From Adiantum capillus-veneris (taxonomy: Eukaryota > Streptophyta > Polypodiopsida > Polypodiales > Pteridaceae): a DNA stretch of 64,000 nt. The position numbers and the translations under genes were made by a program. The notes under the pieces are model-generated. The model saw nothing but the letters and a program-made list of their open reading frames with translations. It ran no database searches and was not told the origin of the DNA. Positions 1-9,729 of this stretch are shown here, piece after piece (the first letter of the stretch is position 1; each line of letters opens with the position of its first letter). The stretch is from the NCBI GenBank assembly GCA_014529385.2, contig CM043969.1, positions 20,734,946-20,798,945 on the forward strand, read 5' to 3'.

Positions 1-2141
1 TTTGGTGGCAAGTGAACCGGGAAGTCCGAAGTTAAGTATTTTTCACATCACTTTCAAGCCCATTCACACTATTACCTTCTTGGAGAAGAGCAGAGAGCCA
101 CAGGAGCACAGATCTTCTACGACCTCCACGAGAGCTTAGAGGACACCAGACATGAGAGGTAGACTCATTGCCATAAGCTTTTGATGCTTATCATTAACTT
201 TTGTCGCGAAAACTGACCAAAACCAAGAAACAAGAGCAGACGGGGAATGGGGTAGAATGCTAGGTAGTGGCACAATCGCCTAACCAAACCTTGCAAGAAC
301 TTATAGGTGGGTTACCCTAGTATAGAAGATGGGTTTCTAACACTCAAAGCTCGAGAAAGAACGACTGGAAAAACCCTAGGTCAACAGAGCCTGCAAGAGG
401 CAAACAGGAAAAAGTTGTCGAAACAACACGAAACTTCACAGGAAGTTCAACCACATCAAGGACAATGCAACCATAGAATATCTCCAAGTTTGAATCACAA
501 AAAGTAGGTTGGAACAACCGATTTGGCTGCGGACACACAAAGCGTCATTTTGGCATAACGGCTGAAATTGACGACCGAATGAAATGAAACTTCACAAGCA
601 GCTTCAAGTAACTATCGATGACTTATGTTTGCAAGCAAAACCCAAAAGAAAGCTGATTCACTTACCGATGGTGAAAAAGACGCTTTCGGGCAACCAAAGG
701 GAGAAAGATGGAGAACAGGGAGCCAAAGTCAAGTTCAACCAAATAGATGGCTTCACAACATATCCAATGAGCTGGAAATGCAACTCTCGAGAAGAAAAGT
801 TGAAGAAATTCAACTCCAAGGCAAAAAGACGACTTCGGAGATTGAAATGCCTATAAGGGGGCTTTTTAGCTAAACTGATGACTTTTTAAGTTGAAAACTA
901 GTTAGCAGGGCTTAGGGCACTAGCACAAAGCATTCTTTGCACAAAAAGACCAACATTTCAAGAAAAGACATCATACGCGTATGATGTCTCACAGCATGAA
1001 TTTCACATCCATTTCAACATTTCAGTGCATAGCTTCATTCCACATGTTAATCACATCCTATGAACCAAGTATCATGAGAATTGGAGTTAGAAAACCCAAG
1101 GAAAACCAAAAAGACACAAAGTAGGCCATAAAATTGATTTTTGGTCCTAATTTTGTCAAAATAACTCCAAACTCATTGAAACTTTGTAGGATTGTTGTTA
1201 AACACATCTACAAGCTATCTGGAACCAAAAAGCACCATTTTGACACAAAAGACATCATACGCGTATGATGTCTATTTGCACTTACAGAGCCAAAACTGCT
1301 CATTTGTCATCATACATCCATTATATATATCTAATACATGCTACATATGAAATTTGGAACCATTTGGTCAAGAGGATCACCCCATTAGCCCAATTGAGGG
1401 AAAATCCTTCACCTAAAGCCTATTTTTGGCCCAAATACAACATACTCAAGTCCAAACCAAGATTTGAGTAGGAACAGTCCTTCACTAGTACATGGGGAGT
1501 CCACGGAACCAATCCCATGCAAAATTGATGAAAAAGACATCATACGCGTATGATGTCTCCAGAGCCATTTTTAGCCCAAAATCTATCCAAACTTCATAAA
1601 TCCATTGAATAAGCCTATCTAAAGCCAAATCCAAGCTTATAGAGAAATTTGGTCCAAAAATACACTAAAAGACATCATACGCGTATGATGTCTCACTATG
1701 TGATTTTGGCACCTCAGGGCTTCAACCACCAAACAGAAGTGATCTACATGCCATTTGAAAGTGAACCACCAAGTTTTATCCAATTTGGATCATAAAATCC
1801 AATTCCCTTTCAAAATTTTCCAAGAGTCAGAACTGGACTAAATTGGCCAAAACTTGACCAAATGGGATCCAAACTCAAATCCAAGCATATGATAATCATG
1901 TATACACTATCAGCTACAAGCACAACCAATATGAAGTCATTTTGACACAAAAGACATCATACGCGTATGATGTCTCCAGCATGATTTTGAGCCCATTTTG
2001 CATATTTTTTCACCTACCTTGCATCCTTAGGCCCTGAATAGCTCATGTTTCAATTTTCAAGTCATTTGGATAGTTAAAAGCTTCATTTCGGCTTTCAGTA
2101 CTAAAAAGACGCTAACTTCTGAAATTGGAGTTACAGGATCC
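1..2141 (+). other. non-coding stretch of D ahead of its 3' ORF
   Basis: No open frame here is conserved with the matching stretch of element C (49890-51892), although the DNA is clearly related over the first few hundred bases. Short frames at 307-507 and 584-873 have no counterpart in C and are taken as chance. The main content is the palindromic repeat listed separately, embedded in weakly repetitive AT-rich sequence with recurring phrases such as CCAAATCCAAGCTTAT and TTGGTCCAA. By position it could be an intergenic leader for the 3' ORF (inference). Confidence 0.6.
966..1975. repeat. five perfect copies of a 24-bp palindrome (A/T version)
   Basis: Each copy is the half-site AGACATCATACG followed at once by its exact reverse complement. 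Copies lie at 966-989, 1250-1273, 1535-1558, 1670-1693 and 1952-1975. All five are identical while the DNA between them is diverged. Start-to-start distances are 284, 285, 135 and 282 bp. The core ACGCGT holds two CpG sites. As RNA or single-stranded DNA it could form a 10-bp stem with a CGCG loop; as duplex DNA it is a fully symmetric site for a dimer. Function unknown. Confidence 0.95.
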
Positions 2142-5100
2142 ATGGATTCCACCAAGTCATCGGCAACGAAGAGAAAAAGACCGACAATCAAAGATGCTAT
2201 TGCAGAAGCAGAACCATTTGACATTCCAGCAGAAACCCTCAAGCCAACCAAAACTTGGGTGGAGGAAGCAGTATTGGAGAAAGAGGGAATAAAGATCTAC
2301 CAGGGGACTTTCAGAGATCCTCAAGGGCAAGCGGTGGATGTACCGATGATCCCACAGGAATTGGTAGATTATAGCAGGTCAGAAGACATTAGCAAGTACC
2401 TGGAAAGGGCAGACTTGCACAGTTTCTTCACCTCGAGACCATCAGGTGTGGATACAAGAAGAGTGTACGAGTTGGCAACATCCATTCAGAAGGATGGAAA
2501 AGTCACATTGACAGCCATGGATGGAGAGAAGGTAGAAGTAAAGATCACTCCACAGCTAATTGCAGACGCATTGAAGCTGCACAACAAAGGGAGCTCGGTC
2601 AGGGAAAGAAGGGAGGCCATAGAGGTCTATGGGCCCAAGAAACAGAATGCGACCTATGGAGATATGAAGGACCCAAGAGCGGCAACCCTTTGCCGACTGT
2701 ACAACCAATTTCTTCATGTTTGCAGTAAAAGACCGCAAAAGTATACTACACCACCCCATGCCATTGCGAACACCATCACATGGGCATTAAAGAGCAATAT
2801 GCCAAAAGAGGTGAATTACGCTCAACACATCCATGAGCAAGTAATTGCCATGCACAACGAGAAGCCAAAATACATAGGAGGAGCGGAAATTCTGACAAGA
2901 ATAGCTTATGAAGCTATTGGAGCTAGAGATCAGTGGCCAAAGGCTCCCTTCCAGAATGAGTGGCTTAGAGAAGCCAACGAGGAGGAAGAACAGCCCGAAG
3001 TATCCAAGAGGGCATCCACAAGAGCACGCCGGAAACTAGAAGTAGTTTCAGAACTTGAAGAGGATGTGGACGATCCACTTAAGAAGAAAGTAAAGAAGAA
3101 GGTTGCTCCCAAGAAAACCAAAAGTCAGAAAGCGGCAAGAATGGAAAGATTAGTGGAGCAGTTTAGAGCGGAAAGAGCTCTAAAGGGTGACTTTGAAGAA
3201 AAGTGGGTTCTAGACCCCACTAAAGTTGGAACTAGCTCGACCAGGCCACATATTGATCAATACGATCAATATATTAAAGCTTATGAGGAGTCAGAGGCTA
3301 TTTTGGAGCAGCAAACTGTCGAGCCATACACTGAAGAGGAGGTACAGCAACTAAAAGCTGAGCTGAAAAAAGATGACAAGGGGAAAAGGAAAGTAGATGG
3401 GTCTACTTAGCCTCAAGAGAAAGATGGGCAAGCCGACAAAGGGAAAGCCAAGGAAGCTGAGGATAAACATCCCTCTATGACTGATGTACCAAGCCCGAAG
3501 AAGACGGAAAAAATTGTGGAAGAGACCACAATAGAGGTGGACACGGATGTTTTGGAAAAGCCGAAAGCCGAGACCAAAGAAAGGAAGATAGATCCAATTC
3601 AGCAAAAGAGAAATGATTATGAGGATCTGGTAGAGATAGGATACACCGAAGAAGAGGCCCTTGAGGCAGTTTATGGGATCACCCTACAAAAACAAGATGA
3701 ACGGAGAGGGACGGAGAAAAAGACAAAGAGTAAAAACGAAAGTGAAGAGAAACTAGACGAACCGAAAATACTAGAAGAGCCAAAGCCAGTGGAGGTGGTG
3801 GCGGAAAGAGCTTTAGAGTTGACAGATGATGATGAAAAAGACATGCACATGGTGCATGAACTGCTCAGCAAGATAAAAGAAAGGTCCAAGGCAAAGGAAG
3901 TAGAGATTGAGACAGCCAAACAAAGGGAAGCAGAGTTGCAGAGAAATTTAGAGAATGCTATGAATGAATCTGAAAGTCATAAAGCATCACTCCATGACAC
4001 GGAAAACGAGAGAGACGGCTTGATACTCCAACTAGCTGAGGCTTCAAGAGAAGTAACAAGTGCACAGGAAGCAAGGGAGCGGATAGAGGATGAGTTGGAG
4101 GTGGCTAAGGATGAGCTCATTGAGCTAAGGGAAAGAGTCGAGCTCCAAGAAAGAACAATCACTAGACTCAGGTCTACCCCTAGAGCTAGCAGAGCAGGAA
4201 CCAAACAAGAGGGAGCTATCGTACCAGTTTTGGAAGACCAGGTCCGAAGCTTACAAAGAGAGCTAAGATTAGAGCAAGTGCAAAGGTTGCACATTGTGGA
4301 GGGATCATTGGCCGTAGAGGAGAGGCTCACATTAGAAAATCAAACACTACGGACAGAGAATGAGGCCCTCCGCAAACAGCTCCAAGATCTACAAGAGCAA
4401 CAAAGAAGAGAGACAGAGACACCACAAGAAGAATCAGGTGGAGCAGCCATAGAGCTACCAGAAACTGGAGAGGCAACCACAATTGAAGATCCAGCCCCAG
4501 CTCAAGAGGTGGCCTCAACTTCAGGAATCTCTGAAGAAGAAGAACAAAGGCTCCATGACCAAATAGAAAAGTCAGCAGAGGAGAGTGCCAAGGCGGAAAT
4601 GGAATGGGAGAGGAGACTCCTAATCTCCATTAGACTTCAGGGACTAGACACAAAAGTGCTCCATGAACAGTGGATGCAACCCAGCCTGCCTTTCCCTTTG
4701 ATGAAATTTGAAGTGCTAAAGACAAAAAAGAGACTAGAAGGGGAGCAGTATGTCGCTCTTTACAAAGGCGACATCACAAAGGAGGAACAATCAAAGAAGA
4801 TAGTAGATTCACAACCTAGATGGAGGAAAGGTTGGCTGAACAAATACCCAGCCTACCTCATCTACTTGGTGGAGGCACCAAAGGAGATCCGGGAGGATTC
4901 AACCTTCTGCCCGGTGCCAAGAGTCAAAAACTAGAAAGAGCATGGCAGGATTGCAGAAAAGAAGCCAAATTGGCTTAATTATCCCAGGATGCTAGGACCA
5001 AAGGCAGGAGAGAGATTAGGTAAAGCCTACATGGTGAAAACCCTAACGGGCACCATCAAGCTCTTTACTGGATCTCCTGACCTTTCATGTCAGATGCTCA

Positions 5101-5417
5101 AGAAAATCTGCAGGACTCTCTTAGCTTGCATTTAAGTGTTCGCGCCAAATAAAGCCACGACCTCGAGTCTACTATCGACGGCCGGCACGGTGTCTGATAT
5201 GATGTACAATCTTTCATTGCAGCCTTCTCCAAAAGTGTTACACCTCCTATACCAAAGGATTATGTTTTTGCCTAGCTTCCACATGCAAACATTCGAAGAA
5301 GCTTTCTACACCGGCTTTTTCACCCATGAAAGCAAAATATTTGGCCCAACCTTGACCATCGGCAACCTACGATACGAATCACATTTGCAAATGCTCAAGA
5401 CGACAGGACTTTATTGA
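2142..5417 (+). pseudogene. large 3' ORF of element D (coiled-coil protein, family unknown)
   Basis: The ATG at 2142 opens a frame that runs to 4934, broken by one TAG at 3408-3410, after which the same frame resumes at once. The C-terminal part continues to 5417 after frame disruption near 4934-5140. The N-terminal ~260 residues match the 3' ORF of element C, including KTWVEEAVLEKEGIKIYQG against STWIQEDLLESNDLKIYQG. The middle is highly charged and strongly heptad-like (about 3850-4400), so a coiled coil and dimer are likely. The C-terminal block shares YQRIMFLPS and FEEAFYTGFF with C. No signal peptide or membrane segment is visible, so it does not look like an envelope protein. Function unknown; the family is known to me only from these two copies. 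Confidence 0.7.
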
Positions 5418-5454
5418 CCAAGCATAAAAGTCATGTCAGGGACGACATGAACGC

Positions 5455-5467
5455 GGAGGGGGGGGAG
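5455..5467 (+). promoter_or_regulatory. polypurine tract of D
   Basis: A G-rich purine run (GGAGGGGGGGGAG) directly abuts the LTR start TGTTGAGCC. This is the normal site of plus-strand DNA priming in LTR elements. Element C has a matching G-run at 55377-55390. Confidence 0.85.
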
Positions 5468-5676
5468 TGTTGAGCCAGCAGAGGATCACACCCACATTTT
5501 TGCTCACACTCATCATTTTGTAACCATTGATTGTAATAAATGTCTTTCCGACATTAATTTTGATTTGAGCCATTCATTAAGTAACGGGACTCAATTGAGT
5601 TTCCAGCTTGTAATCCCGAAGTAATTTCACTTGCTGATGTAATTAGTTAGAGATGTTCTCACCTCCAAGGCTGAGG

Positions 5677-5684
5677 TATATAAG
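5677..5684 (+). promoter_or_regulatory. TATA box in LTR of D
   Basis: TATATAAG lies about 210 bp into the LTR, in the sequence GAGGTATATAAGCC. The LTR of C has a TATATAGA at the matching place (55593-55600). It probably sets the U3/R boundary a few tens of bases downstream. Confidence 0.7.
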
Positions 5685-5753
5685 CCAAAGTTTTTGTAAC
5701 CTAAAGAGGCAGATTATTAATCAAAGTGAGTTTTTGGAGCGCCGTGACTGTGT

Positions 5754-5755
<2 letters not shown>

Positions 5756-5804
<49 letters not shown>
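5756..5804. repeat. (GA)n microsatellite in LTR of D
   Basis: About 24 GA units lie some 75 bp downstream of the TATA box, so the tract would be transcribed in the 5' leader. Element C has only a short GAGAGAGA at its matching place (55680). Confidence 0.95.
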
Positions 5805-5806
<2 letters not shown>

Positions 5807-6430
5807 TTATCTACTTGCTACGCGAGCTACGGAGCCGCCATTGGAGAAGCGACACCGCCATTGTGTTAGCAACGGCGAGAGCTACGCACAGATACAAAGA
5901 GTGCGCGCTATCGGCTTCTATGTGTGGTAAGTTCCTACGAGCTTCGGTGTGAGTTTTCTTCCAACTTGTGTGTCGGAATTGAGCGTGCAGCATATCTATA
6001 GAACCACAATGAGTAGAGCTACACATTAGTACCATCGGGGTCAAGTTTCGGTCACCTGTATATTTCGGCCTGTCTTCATACGCGTTTACCGCACGGAGTG
6101 GTTATAGGTTGAGTTTGCAGTTCAAGTCTTTAGGGTGTTGTTCTTACCTAGTGTATAGACTTCCCCTTGAGTTTGAGATTGATTCAATGATTCTAGATCT
6201 TGTTTCGTATAGCATTTGCTCGTAGTACGGATTTCAGTCACTTGCGTATTTTAGAACTTAGATTTGATTTCCTTAGTAGTGATTGTCATTAGATGGTTGA
6301 GTAGGTGATTTGACACCCACCTAGTTGTTTCCATGCGCCTGCGGGTCAAGCTCCGTCCTCGTCTGGCAAATTTTTTTGTTGGTTGAGTTCTCGCTATTTA
6401 GCTTCCGCTAGCGGCGTAACCGCCTTAACA

Positions 6431-7308
6431 GTGTCAGCGCTCAAGAAGCGCAAGTTGGGGGTGGAGTACCTTTCTCGGCTTGCAACATTTATCTTCTTGG
6501 TGAGCAAGGAACCTGATTTGGAGGAGCTTCCTTTACCACACCTTCAAGTTGGGTCCTTTATCAAGGACACCAAGGAGCAGCAGGTTATCCCCATGAACCC
6601 TGCAGCGGAAGGAAAGGCACACCGGATCGAGTACACTAGGGGTCTTGAGGAAGTGGTTAAGAAATCCATAGTTGCGGCTGGCCCTAGTGACACTCCAGTG
6701 CCACTACCACTGACGGATGTGGCTATCCCAGAGGTAGAAATCAGCCGCTTCTCCTCAATGTTAGTGGATGGGGAGGAGTATGTGTTCGTGAATGATTTGG
6801 AGAAAGCATTTGGCCTGCACATGGATGAATTCTTGAGCGTGCTACGCAACAGCACCAAATGTCCCTTAGACAATACGCCAGATGCCCTAAAAAGCAAGCT
6901 CTTGCCAGATGGGGACTCTGTTGCTGACACTATTGCAGTTGTATGTGCGGAGGTCCTGGCAGCAGAGCAGTTGCACGTGGCTGATGAAGAATTCCAAGCC
7001 ACGCAAGCCAAGGTTGAGGCTGCTAGGATGCCTATGCCATTATGCAACCTCCGATCTGATGATTCAAAGTTCGTATATGTGGTGCATGGGAGCATTGACT
7101 TGGATGCAAAGGGCAATAGGGAGGAGGACGACAAGGAGCAGGAGGTAAACTGTATCCTAAATTTCATGTTACTATTTTATCCTTCATTGTCTTTTTATTC
7201 AACCTTCATCGGTTTATGACAGGATGTTGTGGAGGTTGATGATTTGCTGCAAGGACGGGTGGCAAGTGGACGGGCTCTGGACCTCAAGCTTCCCTTGCGC
7301 ATTACCTA
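6431..7308 (+). CDS. unknown two-exon gene or gene fragment
   Basis: An open frame enters directly from the LTR end and runs through 7144. A likely intron, 7145-7222, has donor GAG/GTAAAC and acceptor GACAG/GATG. Splicing is in phase 0 and extends the frame 28 codons to a TAG at 7306. The first exon must be 5'-truncated by, or start after, the LTR, so no start is claimed. The ~270-residue product is soluble-looking, acidic near its end (EEDDKEQE), and contains VDGEEYVFVNDLEKAFGL. I do not recognise the family. It may be a host gene fragment or part of the neighbouring transposon X. Confidence 0.4.
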
Positions 7309-7650
7309 GGACAACTCCCCCCTGGCAATGTGGCCATTATCCATAATGAATTTACTCCCCAAGCCCATTTTATGACTTGGTCGTTAAAAGCTTTGAGCAA
7401 GTTTTTGTGTTTGAGCACCATTGCTGAAACTGTGCATCAAGTGTTCCTAGTGCGTAGATCCCTTGTATGCACAGCATTTGGCACTGGCTTTCGTGGTAAA
7501 GTGCTTGCCTAGATAGGGATACATGCTTCCATTGGCTCAACTGACCCAAAGGCCATAGTACAGTCCCTCTTGACTGGGGAGTTGCCCTACGCGCAAAATA
7601 GGCGCCATGAAATGGTCAAAAAAATTATGATTTCCTCAGATCCATGATGT
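7309..7650 (+). other. decayed coding-like sequence
   Basis: After the TAG at 7306 another frame is open from about 7309 to 7512 (contains GNVAIIHNEFTPQAH and FLVRRSLVCTAFGTGF), stops at a TAG, then continues in frame as IGIHASIGSTDPKAIVQSLL to about 7645. It reads like the eroded continuation of the upstream gene after a frameshift, or of a second gene. No function can be assigned. Confidence 0.35.
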
Positions 7651-7835
7651 AAAATCACCGTTTTGGAAGTAATAAAAAATATTTGAAATTGTCTCTCTAT
7701 CTTGAAAATTCTTTTGAATGTGATTTGTCAATCTTGAAAATTGTTTCAATTGGTGATATGAAAATTGTTTTGATTAGTGACTTTGTAATTTCAAGTTCTG
7801 TATGTAATTTCAGTAAATTTAGGTATTTTATGTTC

Positions 7836-7984
7836 CCTAGGGGGTAGATAAGCCTACCAAGGGCCAAAAAAATCCTGGCCACAAGGGCGCGCAAATGGCC
7901 CATCCATCAGTTTTGGATGGGCCATTTGCGCGCCCTTGTGGCCAGGCTTTATTTTGCCCCTGGTAGGCTTATCTACCCCCTAGG
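7836..7984. repeat. foldback hairpin 1
   Basis: Arms of about 70 bp begin CCTAGGGGGTAGATAAGCC and end with the reverse complement. They differ by only a few bases (for example in the A-rich segment AGGGCCAAAAAAA against TTTTGCCCCT). The loop is about 7 nt near 7907-7913. It is probably a miniature inverted-repeat or foldback element. Confidence 0.85.
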
Positions 7985-8336
7985 ATACTTACAAAGCACA
8001 AATTTATTGAAATGAATTGGTTTTGCATCATTAATTTAGATGCACCCTTTTTATGGAAATTCCAGCATATGTTCACACTCAAGGACACTAGTGAAATCAA
8101 TTATGAAATGAAGTTTCCAGCACACTATCACCTGCTTTAGCTCTACCTAGTACACCCCTACACCAAAAAGTCCAATTACATTGGACATTTGAAAAATCCA
8201 AATTAATGTTGCATAGACACTTGGTTTCACAATATGTTATTTTTTTTTATATCCTATAGAGAATTCAAAGCTTGAAATGGCCAAAAAAGGGTGCACACAA
8301 GGATCCATGTAAAATAATGTTGGAAAACCAATAGGT

Positions 8337-8541
8337 TTTAGTAAATTTGTGCTTTTTAAGTACCCTTGGGGGTAGATAAGCCTACAAGGGGCAAAAAAAA
8401 GCCTGGCTACAAGGGCGCGCAAATGGCCCATCCAAAACTGATGGATGTGCCATTTGCGCGCCCTTGTGGCCAGGCTTTTTTTTGCCCCTTATAGGCTTAT
8501 CTACCCCCAAGGGTACTTAAAAAGCACGAACTTACTGAAAT
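8337..8541. repeat. foldback hairpin 2
   Basis: Arms of about 95 bp pair around a short loop between CCATCC and GGATG near 8430-8450, with few mismatches. Beyond the arm shared with hairpin 1, pairing continues outward through GTGCTTTTTAAGTACCC and its reverse complement. Confidence 0.85.
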
Positions 8542-8694
8542 CGACTGAAATTACATACAGAACTTGAAATTACAAAGTCATTTCATTACAAAGATAATAG
8601 ACACAGTAGACACAACTGTTGATCATATTGTCATTGGAAAGTCAAATCATTACAGAGATAAGGGTGTGCAATACAAAAAGAGGAGTAAATTAGG

Positions 8695-9591
8695 CTAATG
8701 CTCGAAGTCTCGTCGCAATCGACGTGCAAGCTTCATATTTATTGGATGTATTGTCACTCGCTTTGCATGTATGGCGTATAGGTTGGTATCTTCCAACACC
8801 GAAATGATGTGGGCCTCTGCAGCTTCTTGAATAGCCTCTAGCGCTATTGCTTGCATTCTATATTGATTTACATAGCTTTGAAGCACCTCATTCACAGTGC
8901 GAGCAAAGCGGACGCGTCGAATCAAAAGCTCCGTCGTCTTCTGGTAGTGGCGGATTTCTGCAAATGCCCTTGCTATTTTTTGATGCCGCTGCGGTTGTCT
9001 TGGGGGCACTTGCACATTTTCTAGCGGGTGGCGTTTAGGCTTCTTGAAAAACTTAGACTTGCGCCTGTTTACATGCTTAGGGGCTGGTTCTGCTGCCTCT
9101 TTTGATTATTCCTGTTCCCTTGGCTACCGATCTTGTCGTGTGGGGAGAGCTCCCTGGCCTCCACGCAATGTCTTCCCCCCAACGGCCACCCGGTGTGTGC
9201 ACAGTATTTTATCTCGCAGCCATGGTGGCTCACTCTCTGATTCAGTGTCTGTATGGACCACCCAAGTCCTGGATGGTCCTGCTTGTGATTGGTGGCGCGA
9301 CGGCTGCTCCCTATCGGACTCTGTTGTTTGCTGGCCCTCTTCTTCTCTCCAGCGCTGGGCACGTTGCTTCATTCTCCTTCTAGGTGTTATATCTTGAGGA
9401 GGTGGAGATTCAACAGTCCTCGATGACTCTCGTGCCCTACCACCATGCCCACTACCAGATGAGTTCCTAGAACGGCCAGGCGTTCGTGGCCGTTTTCTTG
9501 TGCCTTTAAGCCATGATGGCTTCTCACATCCTTGGAGGGTGTTTTTGTTGGTAGGCGGATGCTCTTTAGCGGTTTGTTTGGTGCGCGCCAT
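8695..9591 (-). CDS. divergent histone H3-like gene (two exons proposed)
   Basis: The ATG at 9591 gives MARTKQTAKEH, matching the H3 tail at residues 1-7, with Arg8 to Lys, Lys9 to Glu and Ser10 to His. A long basic, Ser/Pro-rich tail follows. In the same frame, downstream of two stops (TAG at 9126-9124, then TAA near 9107), a clear H3 histone fold is encoded: EIRHYQKTTELLIR (H3 EIRKYQKSTELLIR), then QEAAEA, then EDTNLYAIHAKRVTI (H3 EDTNLCAIHAKRVTI), ending LARRLRRDFEH. There is no gap against H3 in helix 1, loop 1 or helix 2, unlike most CENH3. The two stops fall in a plausible phase-1 intron, donor AGA/GTGAGC at 9233 and acceptor GCAG near 9093 or 9090, which would give a protein of about 250 residues. 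It lies 138 bp downstream of transposase-like gene X on the same strand. Certain: H3 homology. Inferred: the intron, expression, and being element cargo. A pseudogene is the alternative. Confidence 0.8.
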
Positions 9592-9729
9592 TTCGTTGGT
9601 AAGAGCTCACCTGTTCTTAAAAAATGAGTGGTTTATGAGAACATGCAATATTTATAAGGGCCCATTTAAAAAGGGCCCTGTTCACACTATTTTTTTTTTT
9701 TAAGTATTATTTTTTAAATAAACATGTCG

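Larger units (their letters stand above)
1..6430 (+). mobile_element. Ty3/gypsy LTR element D, 3' part only
   Basis: The window opens inside this element. Its order is non-coding stretch, large 3' ORF, polypurine tract and 3' LTR, the same order as positions 49890-56322 of element C. The non-coding stretches share blocks such as CATGAGAGGTAG followed by a region with TCGCGAAAACT, the 3' ORFs are homologous, and the LTR ends are similar (CCTGCGGGTC...GCGGCGTA). D and C are therefore two members of one lineage. Gag, protease, RT and integrase, if present, lie left of the window. The element ends at 6430 with the LTR terminus TTAACA. Confidence 0.85.
5468..6430 (+). repeat. 3' LTR of element D
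   Basis: The repeat starts TGTTGAGCC after the polypurine tract and ends CCTTAACA, giving TG...CA ends and 963 bp. Its last ~130 bp match the LTR of C (CCTGCGGGTC, GGTTGAGTTCTCG, GCGGCGTA). It holds a TATA box, a GA tract and a palindrome-like half-site CATACGCGT at 6077-6085. The 5' LTR is outside the window, so insertion age cannot be estimated. Confidence 0.85.
7770..8590. repeat. double foldback: two hairpins that mirror each other
   Basis: Hairpin 1 (7836-7984) and hairpin 2 (about 8337-8541) carry the same arm sequence (GGGGTAGATAAGCCTAC, then a poly-A spacer, then CCACAAGGGCGCGCAAATGG) around a short loop. Their outer flanks are also inverted copies: GACTTTGTAATTTCAAGTTC left of hairpin 1 reappears reversed right of hairpin 2 (8565-8585). 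Their inner flanks (CAAATTTATTGAAAT and AGTAAATTTGTGC) are reversed copies too. The whole block is therefore an inverted repeat made of inverted repeats. Confidence 0.85.

Noticed and set aside
307-873. Small ORFs in the non-coding stretch of D
   Set aside because: The matching DNA of element C (50150-50770) does not keep these frames.
966-1975. CRISPR-like array
   Set aside because: Copies are perfect palindromes 135-285 bp apart with diverged repetitive DNA between them, in a plant retroelement; no spacers of even length and no cas genes.
9044-9397. Plus-strand frames opposite the H3-like gene
   Set aside because: The minus strand carries the histone homology in this region; the plus-strand frames show none.
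8695-9591. Centromeric H3 (CENH3)
   Set aside because: Loop 1 has no insertion and the ...EDTNL-AIHAKRVTI... segment is of ordinary H3 type; the long variable tail alone is not enough. Not fully excluded.
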